Source: Staphylococcus epidermidis | GTDB taxonomy: Bacteria; Bacillota; Bacilli; Staphylococcales; Staphylococcaceae | NCBI RefSeq assembly: GCF_006742205.1 | Contig: NZ_AP019721.1 | Coordinates: 1,922,001-1,986,000 of the forward strand | Length of the DNA stretch: 64,000 nucleotides | Direction of reading: 5' to 3' | Part shown: positions 21,325 to 29,494 of the stretch, piece after piece | How the letters are laid out: every line of letters starts with the position of its first letter | How positions within the stretch are numbered: the first letter of the stretch is position 1 | Made by a program: the position numbers and the translations under genes | The notes under the pieces: generated by a model | What the model saw: the letters and a program-made list of their open reading frames with translations, nothing else | What the model was told of the DNA's origin: nothing | Databases searched by the model: none

Positions 21325-21750
21325 ATGATGGCAGTTCAATATGAAACTAAAGCGACTAACGTAGGTGGACGTAAAGGTCATGTCCATACTGACGATAATG
21401 CAATAAATGTAGATGTATTACCACCACAACAAGCTGACGGTAAAGCGACTAATCCAGAACAATTATTTGCTGCAGGTTACGCTTCATGCTTTAATGGTGC
21501 ATTTGATTTAATTTTAAAACAAAATAAAGTGCGCGATGCTGAACCTGAAGTAACGTTAACGGTACGCTTGGAAGACGATCCAGATGCCGAAAGCCCAAAA
21601 CTTAGCGTTGATATTCATGCAAAAGTTAAAAATGTTTTATCACAAGAAGATGCTGAAAAATATTTACAAGATGCGCACGACTTTTGTCCGTATTCAAAAG
21701 CTACACGTGGCAATATCGATGTAAACTTAAATGTTGAAGTAGTAGAATAA
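21325..21750 (+). CDS. OsmC/Ohr-family organic hydroperoxide resistance protein
   Basis: The 141-residue protein has the OsmC/Ohr fold with two redox cysteines: [10 protein letters not shown] and [12 protein letters not shown]. Ohr proteins detoxify organic hydroperoxides with dihydrolipoamide as reductant. Start is ATG 21325 or 21328, both after GAGGAGG; the frame upstream to 21265 has no ribosome binding site. It has its own terminator. Confidence 0.9.
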   Translation: MMAVQYETKATNVGGRKGHVHTDDNAINVDVLPPQQADGKATNPEQLFAAGYASCFNGAFDLILKQNKVRDAEPEVTLTVRLEDDPDAESPKLSVDIHAKVKNVLSQEDAEKYLQDAHDFCPYSKATRGNIDVNLNVEVVE

Positions 21751-21774
21751 CATTTTATCGATTAATTATATTCT

Positions 21775-21816
21775 CCACCCACAATTTGTGTTATCAAATT
21801 GTGGGTGGTTTTTTGA
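21775..21816 (+). terminator. Terminator of the OsmC gene
   Basis: CCACCCACAATTTG pairs with CAAATTGTGGGTGG, followed by T6 on the plus strand, 25 bases past the stop codon. Confidence 0.88.
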
Positions 21817-21844
21817 GGCTGGGACAAAAAGGTTCAAGATAAGT

Positions 21845-21889
21845 AAAAAAGACAATTTCTATTGAAAAAATATAGAAATTGTCTTTTTT
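21845..21889. terminator. Bidirectional hairpin in the IS remnant
   Basis: AAAAAAGACAATTTCTA pairs perfectly with TAGAAATTGTCTTTTTT (17-bp stem). T-runs on both strands make it a bidirectional terminator. Confidence 0.75.
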
Positions 21890-21933
21890 ATAATTTTTTT
21901 GATTATTTTCAGCTCGTTGAGCTGTTACTTTTC

Positions 21934-22089
21934 TTATATTAAGCCACAATGATGTCTGAATTCATCGAATTCAGTATCGGGAATTGTTTCTACAATATCA
22001 TTTACATGTCGTGAAATATCATTTGTGGGGATAAGAACTGAAGTTTCCATTGGCAGAGTATGTTGAGTCAAGTTATATTCTTTATACAT
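21934..22089 (-). pseudogene. IS1182-family transposase, N-terminal fragment
   Basis: A 51-residue open frame beginning MYKEYNLTQHTLPMETSVL and continuing IPTNDISRHVNDIVETIP. This matches, from memory, the start of IS1182/IS1272-type transposases of staphylococci. It keeps a GAGGTG ribosome binding site but stops after residue 51, where the family runs to several hundred residues. It cannot be an active transposase. Confidence 0.7.
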
Positions 22090-22326
22090 AAGGCACCTCG
22101 TTAATTTAGTTTATTGATATTTATTAAATTATACGAAAGGGCTTTATTTTTTAAAAGTATTTTGGCGAGACTCTTGAGGGAACAGGACAAGCTGAAGACT
22201 ACAGGCTGAAGCTGTCCCCTAAGAAAGCGAGCCAACAATACGAAGTATTATAAATAAATAGCTAGTAAATGAATTTATGAAAACTCATTTACTGGCTATT
22301 ATGCTAGGGAATTATGTACCAGCCTC

Positions 22327-22674
22327 GTTTTTTTATTTAATTTAAATTTCTTATGTTATCAATCTTACTTGTTTAATTGGCCTTTATAACATACTTTTCA
22401 ATAATTTTTTGTAAAGATTCAAAATATACCTTTCGTTTTTTCAAAATATTGATAAAATAAAATGTGATAAATTCATTTCAAAGTCATCATTTTCCAATTG
22501 ACAAAAATATAAAATTAATTTTAAAAACAATTTTTAAATATGTTGTCAATAATGTTTTTTATAGTAACAAAACGATTATTGCGTATTTTTAATAATTCTT
22601 TTATTATGTATTTAATAAGTCTTAATTTCAAAAATCATTTTTATTTATGTTATTTCTTTTAATGGGAGGTCACC
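22327..22674. other. AT-rich gap before the GNAT gene
   Basis: No gene, hairpin or repeat was recognised in this 348-base, very AT-rich stretch. It must contain the promoter for the GNAT gene. Confidence 0.4.
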
Positions 22675-23175
22675 ATGAACAATATCCGTTTATTGAATCA
22701 AAACGATTTGGATTCCTATATTGAATTAATGAAATTTGGTCACCATAATTATGAATGGGATCGTTACTATTTAGAAAATGTTAGCATTGATAGACTCAAA
22801 ACTATCTTGTCTAATCATACTGATTATTGGAATATATTTGGTGCTTTTGAAGATGATGAACTTGTTGCAACATGCACTTTAAAACAAATGAATTATGTAG
22901 GTAAATGCCATAAAGCTATTCTTGAAAATAATTTTGTTAAAAATAATGATGAAATTGTTAACCGAGAATTAATTAATCATATTATTCAATACGCTAAAGA
23001 ACAAAATATTGAAACATTGATGATTGCTATTGCATCAAACAATATAAGTGCTAAAGTGTTCTTTAGTTCTATAGGTTTTGAAAATCTTGCTTTTGAAAAA
23101 AACGCTAGCAAAATTGGCAATGAATATTTTGACGAAAATTGGCTCATTTATTCAACAACTGAGTCATCAGATTAA
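22675..23175 (+). CDS. GNAT-family N-acetyltransferase
   Basis: A 166-residue protein with the GNAT outline: a central acetyl-CoA region after strand 'AILENNFVKNNDEIVN', an ENIETLMIAIAS strand and the final AKVFFSSIGFENL block. The substrate is unknown. It starts at an ATG behind GGGAGG and stands alone after the IS remnant. Confidence 0.75.
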   Translation: MNNIRLLNQNDLDSYIELMKFGHHNYEWDRYYLENVSIDRLKTILSNHTDYWNIFGAFEDDELVATCTLKQMNYVGKCHKAILENNFVKNNDEIVNRELINHIIQYAKEQNIETLMIAIASNNISAKVFFSSIGFENLAFEKNASKIGNEYFDENWLIYSTTESSD

Positions 23176-23341
23176 AATGCTTATATTTACCTTTTAAACA
23201 TTTTCATTATTATGTCCATACATCGATATAGTGCTTTTTAATCATGAGTTTATATGAATATTTAAAATGACTATTTCAAAAATCAGTAAAGCAAAACATA
23301 TATTATTTAAGTGATTCCCATATACAAAAAAGTTAAAAATT

Positions 23342-23380
23342 TAGCCTCAAATGAAATTACACAAATCATTTGAGGCTATG
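23342..23380. terminator. Hairpin between the convergent GNAT and phosphatase genes
   Basis: TAGCCTCAAATGA pairs with TCATTTGAGGCTA. T-rich tails lie on both sides, so it can end both convergent transcripts. Confidence 0.7.
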
Positions 23381-23445
23381 TTGATTTTTCTATAATTATT
23401 GAACAATTAATGTACATTTATTATTAAAACTATCTTGTAAGTAAA

Positions 23446-24033
23446 CTATTTTTTAATGGGATTAATTAAATCTTTAAAGATAAATTCTTCTCCATCGTAT
23501 TCAAATTTTACAATGTTACAATTTCCTATTTCAAATTTACTTCCCTTGTCATACCCTAATATATTTCTTACAAACAAACCAATAGTGCTACCATGACTCA
23601 CTGCTAGAATTGTCTCTCCATCTGTTGTATCCATCATTTCATAGAGTGCTCGATAAACCCTGTGTTCAACTTCAGATCTTGATTCTCCACCAAATGGTAC
23701 AACAGCGTCACCATACAAATATCTAGGTTGTTTAATAGCTCTTAATAACTCGATACTTTCCCCTTCAAATAATCCAAACCCCCACTCTTTAAGATCTTTT
23801 ACACACCAATATTGTTGGTTTGGTACAGCGTTCTCTAACGTGTCACATGCTCTTTGTTGTGGTGATGAATAAAGATAGTCAAAATGAATATTTTTCGTTT
23901 TAAAATATTGTTGTGCTGCATTCGCTTGTTGTACACCTAATGCAGTCAAAGGAGAATCACTAGCCCCTTGTATTTTACCTTTTAAGTTAAATACTGTTTG
24001 ACCATGTCTCATTAAATATAATGTTTTAACCAA
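23446..24033 (-). CDS. Histidine phosphatase (phosphoglycerate-mutase superfamily)
   Basis: The protein starts MVKTLYLMRHGQTVFN, with the RHG catalytic histidine motif, and has a second conserved histidine in AVSHGSTIG. It is a broad-specificity branch-1 phosphatase or cofactor-dependent mutase; the substrate is unknown. TTG 24033 is the preferred start (195 residues) because AGAGGTG sits seven bases upstream; the frame extends to a GTG at 24051. Confidence 0.85.
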   Translation of the reverse strand: MVKTLYLMRHGQTVFNLKGKIQGASDSPLTALGVQQANAAQQYFKTKNIHFDYLYSSPQQRACDTLENAVPNQQYWCVKDLKEWGFGLFEGESIELLRAIKQPRYLYGDAVVPFGGESRSEVEHRVYRALYEMMDTTDGETILAVSHGSTIGLFVRNILGYDKGSKFEIGNCNIVKFEYDGEEFIFKDLINPIKK

Positions 24034-24178
24034 TTGTAAACACCTCTTCACTCATTTTAAGATATTCACCAAAGAATACACCCATCATTGTTTATGACAC
24101 TTTTATTTAATCACTGCCAAATTACAAAGTAAACCAATGATTTAAAAAATTAGAAATCATACAATTTAAAAGCAAATT

Positions 24179-24203
24179 GTTTAATAAAATTTGTTTAGGG
24201 TAT
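24179..24203 (+). promoter_or_regulatory. Sigma-B-type promoter
   Basis: GTTTAA (24179-24184), 13 bases, then GGGTAT (24198-24203) matches the sigma-B consensus exactly. It lies 39 bases upstream of the next start codon and predicts stress induction of that gene. Confidence 0.75.
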
Positions 24204-24241
24204 AACTTAACATTAGATTTACATGGAATAAAGGAGGATTA

Positions 24242-24481
24242 ATGATGTCTACTCATAGTCAATGTAACTATGTCAATCCTAATTCAATTTCTTTAGATTG
24301 GGAATGTTTAATTATAAGCAAAACAGATATGCTACTCGATGGTGTACCTAAAGAATTAATTAATACTTGGTTAGATCAAAATGTTATCGAGCCGTTTTGT
24401 GTTCGTAATAATGAAATAAACTTTAAAACTAAAGATGTTTGGAATGCTCTTAAGACCCATAACTGGTATTATTCAAATTAA
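24242..24481 (+). CDS. Small hypothetical protein under a sigma-B-type promoter
   Basis: A 79-residue protein. The stretch LDGVPKELINTWLDQNVIEP has the outline of an excisionase- or MerR-like helix-turn-helix, which is inference only. A strong ribosome binding site (AAAGGAGG) precedes two adjacent ATGs. Its end overlaps the end of the opposing YozE-like gene by 9 bases. Confidence 0.75.
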   Translation: MMSTHSQCNYVNPNSISLDWECLIISKTDMLLDGVPKELINTWLDQNVIEPFCVRNNEINFKTKDVWNALKTHNWYYSN

Positions 24482-24676
24482 TTGATATAGACTAATTGCA
24501 CGATTTGTACTTTCGATTAACTGACGATCATTATAATTAAGAAGCACATAGGTTCTTATAGAATTATTATTTTTCTCTTCCTTTGGGAAACAAGCATCAT
24601 TAAAAATGTATTGTGCTAAATGACCTAGTGGCGTATCGTCATTGATAAATCCTAAAATAAAATCATAAAAAGACAT
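24473..24676 (-). CDS. YozE-like (UPF0346) SAM-fold protein
   Basis: A 67-residue protein that resembles the YozE family: MSFYDFILGFIN at the start, ACFPKEEKNNNSIRTYV in the middle. The family has a sterile-alpha-motif-like fold and unknown role. It is convergent with the sigma-B-controlled gene and overlaps it by 9 bases. Confidence 0.65.
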   Translation of the reverse strand: MSFYDFILGFINDDTPLGHLAQYIFNDACFPKEEKNNNSIRTYVLLNYNDRQLIESTNRAISLYQLI

Positions 24677-25084
24677 TTGATTTCAGCCCCTTTTTTAAAG
24701 TGTTAAAAACACTTGAGTCACCTACTTATATACTTTCACCTATTAATCATACCAGATTGCTCGAGTTTTTATGTGCAAAAAATTCTTTTTTGCACTATAT
24801 ACATAAACTTTTTTTGCTAATAATGATAATTTTCATTTATTTTTGTTCTTGTGATGAAATTACAGTTGTTAGAGGTTTAAAAATAACTATAACATTAAAT
24901 TGATTCACATATAATAAAGTATTACTAATTTTTTTATTTTCACCATAAAAACGACAATGATGTGTATGTCTCAAATAAAATATTTTTTATGAATGTTAAT
25001 ATATTTACCTGTACGAAATAAATGATATTATAGTATATAAATAACTTAGTTCTATCAAGCAGTATCTATTGAGGTGTAACACCT
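24677..25084. other. Gap with a ribosome-binding-site palindrome at its end
   Basis: No supported gene. A plus-strand open frame at 24700-24903 lacks a ribosome binding site and reads like translated AT-rich DNA. Nothing else stands out except AGGTGTAACACCT at 25072-25084, directly before the next start codon. Confidence 0.4.
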
Positions 25085-25342
25085 ATGAAATTAAACAAAG
25101 CAAATATATTCAATTTGATATTCACCATTTTATTTTTTTCATTTAACATTCTCATAACCTATAACGCAAATATAGATTATAAGTTATGGTTAATACCTGG
25201 TTTAGCAATTTGTGGTTTTGCTCTTTTTTCAAGCTTGACCTTAGTAATTATCTATAGTGATTTATTCAGTGAAATATTATTTTTTATCAACATTATCTTA
25301 GCACTGTATTACATTTATCCGATTTTTTATGAATTTGTCTAA
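25085..25342 (+). CDS. Small membrane protein
   Basis: An 85-residue protein with two to three hydrophobic segments (NIFNLIFTILFFSF, LWLIPGLAICGFALF, ILFFINIILALYYI). No family recognised. The ribosome binding site GAGGTG is inside a 13-base perfect palindrome that runs up to the ATG. Probably in an operon with the membrane protein at 25367. Confidence 0.7.
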   Translation: MKLNKANIFNLIFTILFFSFNILITYNANIDYKLWLIPGLAICGFALFSSLTLVIIYSDLFSEILFFINIILALYYIYPIFYEFV

Positions 25343-25366
25343 ATTTTTGACTAGGGAGGGATATCA

Positions 25367-25555
25367 ATGAGCTTACATTTCCAAATTTTGCTGTGGCTTT
25401 CTATCTTATTTATCATCGCAGGAACGATATTATTGGTAACAATGCTTAAAACTAAAAAAGAAGAACGAAAAGAATCTTATCTAGGCTTTACTGTAATTTT
25501 CTTAATCTTTGGTTTTGCCATCTTAATTTATACTTTTATATTCGGAATTTTATAA
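25367..25555 (+). CDS. Small membrane protein
   Basis: A 62-residue protein with two hydrophobic segments flanking the charged loop KTKKEERKES. Unknown family. Ribosome binding site GGGAGGG. It follows the preceding membrane protein by 24 bases and is closed by a terminator, so the two form an operon. Confidence 0.75.
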   Translation: MSLHFQILLWLSILFIIAGTILLVTMLKTKKEERKESYLGFTVIFLIFGFAILIYTFIFGIL

Positions 25556-25603
25556 TATGTAGAAATAGAATCACTTTTAATGAAAAGGCATTATACTATA
25601 TTA

Positions 25604-25651
25604 TGCATCTCAAAGAGATAAACAATGTATTCTTTTTGAGATGCTTTTTAA
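25604..25651 (+). terminator. Terminator after the two small membrane proteins
   Basis: GCATCTCAAAGAGA pairs with TCTTTTTGAGATGC (near-complete), followed by TTTTTAAT on the plus strand. Confidence 0.75.
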
Positions 25652-25744
25652 TAGCGTGATTATGATTTACTAGATTATATTTGAAGTAAATCAATTATTT
25701 TTGCAACTAGCTTTATGAATTATTCAAGGAGCTTCTTTAAATAT

Positions 25745-26298
25745 ATGAAATTAATATCTAAAAGCATATACTTATCATTTATATTTTTTATTTTTAGTCT
25801 CATGTTATTTACCAATCAAAGTTTCGCTAATGATAATAAACGTTTTCAGCTAAAACCAGGTGACATTATTGTTACAAAAGGTCCTGTTTTAAATGGTTTT
25901 TTGGTCACTGTAGTTTGGCAATTGATCATGACACTGTACTTCAAATTGAAGGTCCAGGGGATAAACCAATGACGGAAGATTTTGAATCTTATCGTGACAG
26001 ATATGGAAAAGGTAAAAATGAATGGATAAAAGTCTATCGATGTTCACACCCTAACGCTGGAACAAAAGCAGCTCAATGGGCAAAGAAACATTATGAGAAT
26101 AGCGATAGCGAATATCTTGTTACATTCAACTTAAAAAGTGAAACATTTACATATTGCACTAAAATTATATATCAAGCATATAAATACGGCGTAGATAAAA
26201 ATTCCGTAAGTGATCACGGTTTATATATTATTTCACCCTATGCGCTAACAGATAATTTTACAGATGAATATAAATTAAAATTAGTAAAAACATATTAA
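25745..26298 (+). pseudogene. Exported YiiX/YebB-like permuted papain-type hydrolase, frameshifted in a T6 tract
   Basis: The first frame encodes a signal peptide (ISKSIYLSFIFFIFSLMLF), then LKPGDIIVTKG and stops making sense after VLNGF. The second frame restores the protein from AIDHDTVLQIEGPGDKP. Reading the T6 tract (25897-25902) with seven T would give GFFGHCSLAIDHD, including the expected catalytic histidine, and a continuous protein. The catalytic cysteine is in TYCTKIIYQAYK. This is the permuted NlpC/P60 (YiiX/YebB) arrangement. Start: ATG 25745 (AAGGAG 13 bases upstream) or ATG 25715. It may be a pseudogene, a phase-variable gene or a sequencing error. Confidence 0.75.
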
Positions 26299-26353
26299 AA
26301 ATCCCGATGGTAATGTGAACTTATGCTCGTATTTCACACCACCATTGGGATTT
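26299..26353. terminator. Hairpin between convergent genes
   Basis: AAATCCCGATGGT pairs with ACCATTGGGATTT with one wobble, between the papain-like gene and the minus-strand gene at 26358. Either strand may use it. Confidence 0.65.
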
Positions 26354-26357
26354 ATAG

Positions 26358-26591
26358 TCATCCTTCTTTAAAATAGTTAATAAATTGGTCTTGCTTATCA
26401 ATAAGTTCTAAATAGGAAATTGAACTAAACGGTATAATACGTGTACAATTTTTACATGGATAAATAATAACTTCGTTTTCATAATCAACATGAATATCAT
26501 TCTCTAATACGATTCTCTTATTCCCTATAACAACGACAACTGATTTGAAACTATCATCATTCAAGTATTTTTTTAATAGATTTTTATTCAT
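26358..26591 (-). CDS. Small hypothetical protein
   Basis: A 77-residue soluble protein rich in beta-strand residues (FKSVVVVIGNKRIVLEN, NEVIIYPCKNCTRIIP), with two cysteines in PCKNCT. Unknown family. The start is ATG 26591, next to an in-frame GTG at 26594; the nearby AAGGG is a moderate ribosome binding site. Confidence 0.6.
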   Translation of the reverse strand: MNKNLLKKYLNDDSFKSVVVVIGNKRIVLENDIHVDYENEVIIYPCKNCTRIIPFSSISYLELIDKQDQFINYFKEG

Positions 26592-26874
26592 CACAACATC
26601 ACATCCCTTTACTATAAATTACCACATTATTGTTAAAACAATGTGAAGATTTTGAATTCTTTTAATTCCTTTTGATTATAATCTTTCTTTTTGATGATTC
26701 ATAAATTTTTTACTTTTATTATAAGAATTCTTTTCATTTATTAAATAGTATCTATTAAAATGGGTATAGAAAATATATAGTAAAAAGTTAGTATATAATA
26801 ATTAAATGGAATTAAATTTATCACCTTATTAAATATTTAAGAACATTTATTGTTTATATAAAAAAGGAGTTACT

Positions 26875-27621
26875 ATGAGAGACAAAGACAATCAACATTC
26901 GAGATTATATTATATTATTTTGACAATCGTTATTATCGCAATTTGCGTTGTTGTTGTAATACTTTTTAATACTTTAAAGACAAACCGTTCTCATTCTACC
27001 GATAGATACGCAGATTTTACTGAATTAAAAAAAGATACGATAAAAAATAAAGATTGGCGTATTAAAACAAAACACCGTAAAAATAAGGATATTTTAGTCA
27101 CTGCAATTCACGGTGGAGGTATCGAACCAGGTACGACTGAAATTGCACGACGTATTTCCAATGTTGGAAAATATAATTTTTATACCTTTGAAGGTCTTCG
27201 AAAGTCTAATAACGATCAACTACATGTAACATCCACTCATTTTAACGAACCTATATTAGATAAGTTACTTAAAAACACTAAAGAAACATTATCTATACAT
27301 GGATTCTCTGGAGATGACCCTATTGTTTATATCGGAGGTAAAGATAAAGAGATGTCTCACTCTATCACGAAAGAATTACGTAAAAAAGACTTTACTGTAA
27401 AAGAAAGTCCTAACAAAATCGATGCAAAGTCATCAGATAACATAGCTAATAAAAATGAATCTAACTCAGGTGTCCAATTAGAACTCACGACTGCATTGCG
27501 AAAACAGTTTTTCAAACATTATAAATTAGATCGACATACACGTAGTGATTCAGATAAATATACTAAAGATTTTTACAAATTTGCGAACGCAGTGCAAAAA
27601 GGTATCGAAAAGGTAAATTAA
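26875..27621 (+). CDS. Membrane-anchored poly-gamma-glutamate hydrolase-family protein
   Basis: The 248-residue protein has an N-terminal membrane anchor (YYIILTIVIIAICVVVVILF) and then the PF05908-like domain: VTAIHGGGIEPGTTEIA (zinc-ligand histidine and glutamate), LSIHGFSGD and GVQLELTTALRKQF. Founding members are phage hydrolases that cut poly-gamma-glutamate. S. epidermidis makes a surface poly-gamma-glutamate, so this could trim or release it; that link is inference. Ribosome binding site AAAAGGAG. Confidence 0.75.
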   Translation: MRDKDNQHSRLYYIILTIVIIAICVVVVILFNTLKTNRSHSTDRYADFTELKKDTIKNKDWRIKTKHRKNKDILVTAIHGGGIEPGTTEIARRISNVGKYNFYTFEGLRKSNNDQLHVTSTHFNEPILDKLLKNTKETLSIHGFSGDDPIVYIGGKDKEMSHSITKELRKKDFTVKESPNKIDAKSSDNIANKNESNSGVQLELTTALRKQFFKHYKLDRHTRSDSDKYTKDFYKFANAVQKGIEKVN

Positions 27622-27719
27622 ATTTTAAAATAAATATTGTAATACTTAAAAAAATCGCACTTACTTAAAATCTAATAAGTGGAATAATATTTATTTAACA
27701 TAGTCGGAGGCAGATTTTG

Positions 27720-28004
27720 ATGGAAAACCTTACAAAAGAACAAAAATATACAATAGCTAAATTTTATAAATTATATATGGAAAGATCTAATGCGGGGCAA
27801 CCAGAAGAAGAAGCTAATCATTTTAAAGATTCTGTAACGGCACAAGATGATTATTTTTGTGATAGAAAATATGAAGATTTCATTCATAACTGTAAAGTCT
27901 TAATAAATGAAGGTTACTTAGATGGCGAGGTTGAAGATAACAAAATATATAATATTCAGGTTACAACAAAAGCTTTTACAGAAATTGAGCGTAGCTTTGG
28001 TTAA
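27720..28004 (+). CDS. Small hypothetical protein with a winged-helix-like outline
   Basis: A 94-residue acidic soluble protein. The last half (CKVLINEGYLDGEVED, then IQVTTKAFTEIERSF) has the spacing seen in small winged-helix proteins, which is inference. GGAGG lies nine bases before ATG 27720. It is followed 23 bases later by the gene at 28028. Confidence 0.7.
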   Translation: MENLTKEQKYTIAKFYKLYMERSNAGQPEEEANHFKDSVTAQDDYFCDRKYEDFIHNCKVLINEGYLDGEVEDNKIYNIQVTTKAFTEIERSFG

Positions 28005-28027
28005 AAAGTACAAGTAAGGTGATGAAT

Positions 28028-28252
28028 ATGAAAGACTGGACAATTAACAATCATTCCAAACGACAATTGATTATTCAAAGTAATCATGATGATATTTCGA
28101 TTATAGAACCATTGCGAAATGGTTCTTTTAAAATACTTGCTGAATTTAATGCGTTAAATACAGATTACATTCAAGTTTATGACCACACACTTGTTGTTTC
28201 TATACATGAGAAAGAGATTAGTGTGTTTGATCGATCTTCACAGTCAATTTAA
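28028..28252 (+). CDS. Small hypothetical protein
   Basis: A 74-residue beta-rich protein starting MKDWTINNHSKRQL. No family recognised. The start is set at ATG 28028, because AAGGTG just upstream overlaps the earlier GTG/ATG. Probably co-transcribed with the gene at 27720. Its opening loosely resembles that of the gene at 36790. Confidence 0.6.
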   Translation: MKDWTINNHSKRQLIIQSNHDDISIIEPLRNGSFKILAEFNALNTDYIQVYDHTLVVSIHEKEISVFDRSSQSI

Positions 28253-28351
28253 AGTAAGTAACTATTTAATTTATAATTGTTTCAATTATTATTTAGAAGA
28301 TTTTAAAAAAACACATCACTATAAAGCAATTTAGTTAGATATAAATATATT

Positions 28352-28464
28352 TTTGTGATAACCTATACATGTTACACTCTGTGAGTGTTTAACATTACTT
28401 CTTGTTATCGCCGTGCAGACTTTAATTTTCGTCATTATTAAAGTAACTGCATTGGCGTTTTTTT
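28352..28464 (+). ncRNA. Candidate structured small RNA with intrinsic terminator
   Basis: GATAAC (28357-28362) pairs with GTTATC (28404-28409) and encloses a hairpin ACACTC/GAGTGT. A second long stem follows directly, made of CGCC, TGCAG and CTTTAAT pairing with ATTAAAG, CTGCA and GGCG, then a T7 run. The whole is about 113 nt, with TATAAA at 28340-28345 as a possible -10; no good -35. No open frame crosses it. I do not recognise it as a known RNA. Confidence 0.6.
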
Positions 28465-28822
28465 ATTTCAAAAAGATTTTTTACTACAAATATAATAGAA
28501 TTAACATTTGAAATATAGTAATCGTTATAAAACAAATACACTTTTTATTGTTATCTTTTATTTAATTTTATGAACTTATGGTATACATCAATAATCATCA
28601 TAGATAAAATTGCTCTAAAACTAAACCAAAATAAAAGTATATTAATAAGTATACATCAACAATAAAAAAATAATTACACACAAGAAATTCTATAAAGTGC
28701 AACGTAGAAAGCTAAATTGAGAATTTTAATAGAGATGTTTTATAGAGATAATAAATTGGTATTCGAACTACCAGTTGAAAATCTGACTAAAGGGCTTAAT
28801 ATTAATTTAGTTATCAACAAAA

Positions 28823-28854
28823 AAGCCTAAGACAGTTATTTCTGTCCTAGACTT
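28823..28854 (-). terminator. Terminator of the cold-shock gene
   Basis: A 13-bp stem with wobble pairs (AAGCCTAAGACAG with CTGTCCTAGACTT) and a T6 tail on the minus strand, 19 bases past the csp stop codon. Confidence 0.75.
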
Positions 28855-28872
28855 AATAAAGATATATAATTA

Positions 28873-29073
28873 TTACATCTTAACAACGTTTGCAGCTTGC
28901 TCACCACGTTCACCTTCGACGATATCGAATTCAACGCTTTGGCCTTCTTCTAAAGATTTATATCCATCTTCAACGATTGCTGAGAAATGCACGAATACAT
29001 CTCCGCCATTTTCTCTTTCGATGAAACCAAAACCTTTTTCTGCATTAAACCATTTAACTGTACCGTTATTCAT
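28873..29073 (-). CDS. Cold-shock protein (Csp family)
   Basis: A 66-residue OB-fold RNA chaperone with RNP1 (KGFGFIE) and RNP2 (VFVHF). The ATG at 29073 has GGAGG upstream; a frame extending to 29100 has no support. It binds single-stranded RNA and resolves structure at low temperature. A small GTGC/GCAC hairpin lies just before the ribosome binding site. Confidence 0.93.
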   Translation of the reverse strand: MNNGTVKWFNAEKGFGFIERENGGDVFVHFSAIVEDGYKSLEEGQSVEFDIVEGERGEQAANVVKM

Positions 29074-29494
29074 ATAGAATACCTCCACGTGCTTTTGCAC
29101 TAAATATTTGTAACAAATCCATTAATTAAAAGAGAATATTCTATAAAAATAATTCCACAATCAACTTCACGTACTTTATTACTTAACCACTACTATACGC
29201 TTATTTTTGGAAAAGTAAAGGATTTTCTATATTTTATAAATTGTAGAGCTCTTAATAATGTCAAAAGCTATTTAAATAAGGCATTGTATAGATTAATAGT
29301 TTATTAAAACTAATAATCAAAATGAACTTTTCATAAAATCATAAATACATTTAACGATTAGGAACTATATTTTTTCTTACATTTATTTTTTTAACAGCGT
29401 GGCAATTAATATTTCTATCTACGCAAACTTAAACTTTTAACCAAATAAATCAAATACAATGTAACTGTAATCAATTGAATTGGAGGTGTATTTC
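29074..29494. other. Csp 5' region and promoter zone of the PSM-like mini-gene
   Basis: The csp leader (29074 to about 29220) and AT-rich DNA. Before the mini-gene at 29495, TACAAT (29455-29460) could be a -10 element. Nothing else is recognised. Confidence 0.4.

Larger units (their letters stand above)
21815..22326. mobile_element. IS1182-type insertion sequence remnant within a dispersed staphylococcal repeat
   Basis: A 512-base block bounded by 8-bp inverted ends, GAGGCTGG at 21815 and CCAGCCTC at 22319. Inside are a bidirectional hairpin (21845-21889), the N-terminal piece of a transposase (21934-22089) and a segment (22161-22260) of the type repeated between staphylococcal genes (GGCGAGACTC, GAAGACTACAGGCTG, AATACGAAGTATT). 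Most of the transposase is missing. It lies between the OsmC and GNAT genes. Confidence 0.65.
28253..28872. other. Gap with a small RNA candidate and a terminator
   Basis: No protein gene is seen in 620 bases. It contains the structured RNA candidate (28352-28464) and the csp terminator (28823-28854). The sequence between, 28465-28820, is AT-rich and unremarkable. Confidence 0.5.

Noticed and set aside
24818-24842. Fur-box-like TAATGATAATTTTCATT
   Set aside because: Only one half-site matches; the second half deviates at several positions.
24700-24903. 67-residue plus-strand frame after the YozE-like gene
   Set aside because: No ribosome binding site and composition like translated AT-rich spacer.
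26750-26790. Sigma-B-like GGGTAT upstream of the poly-gamma-glutamate hydrolase gene
   Set aside because: No GTTTAA-like element at 12-15 bases; single hexamer only.
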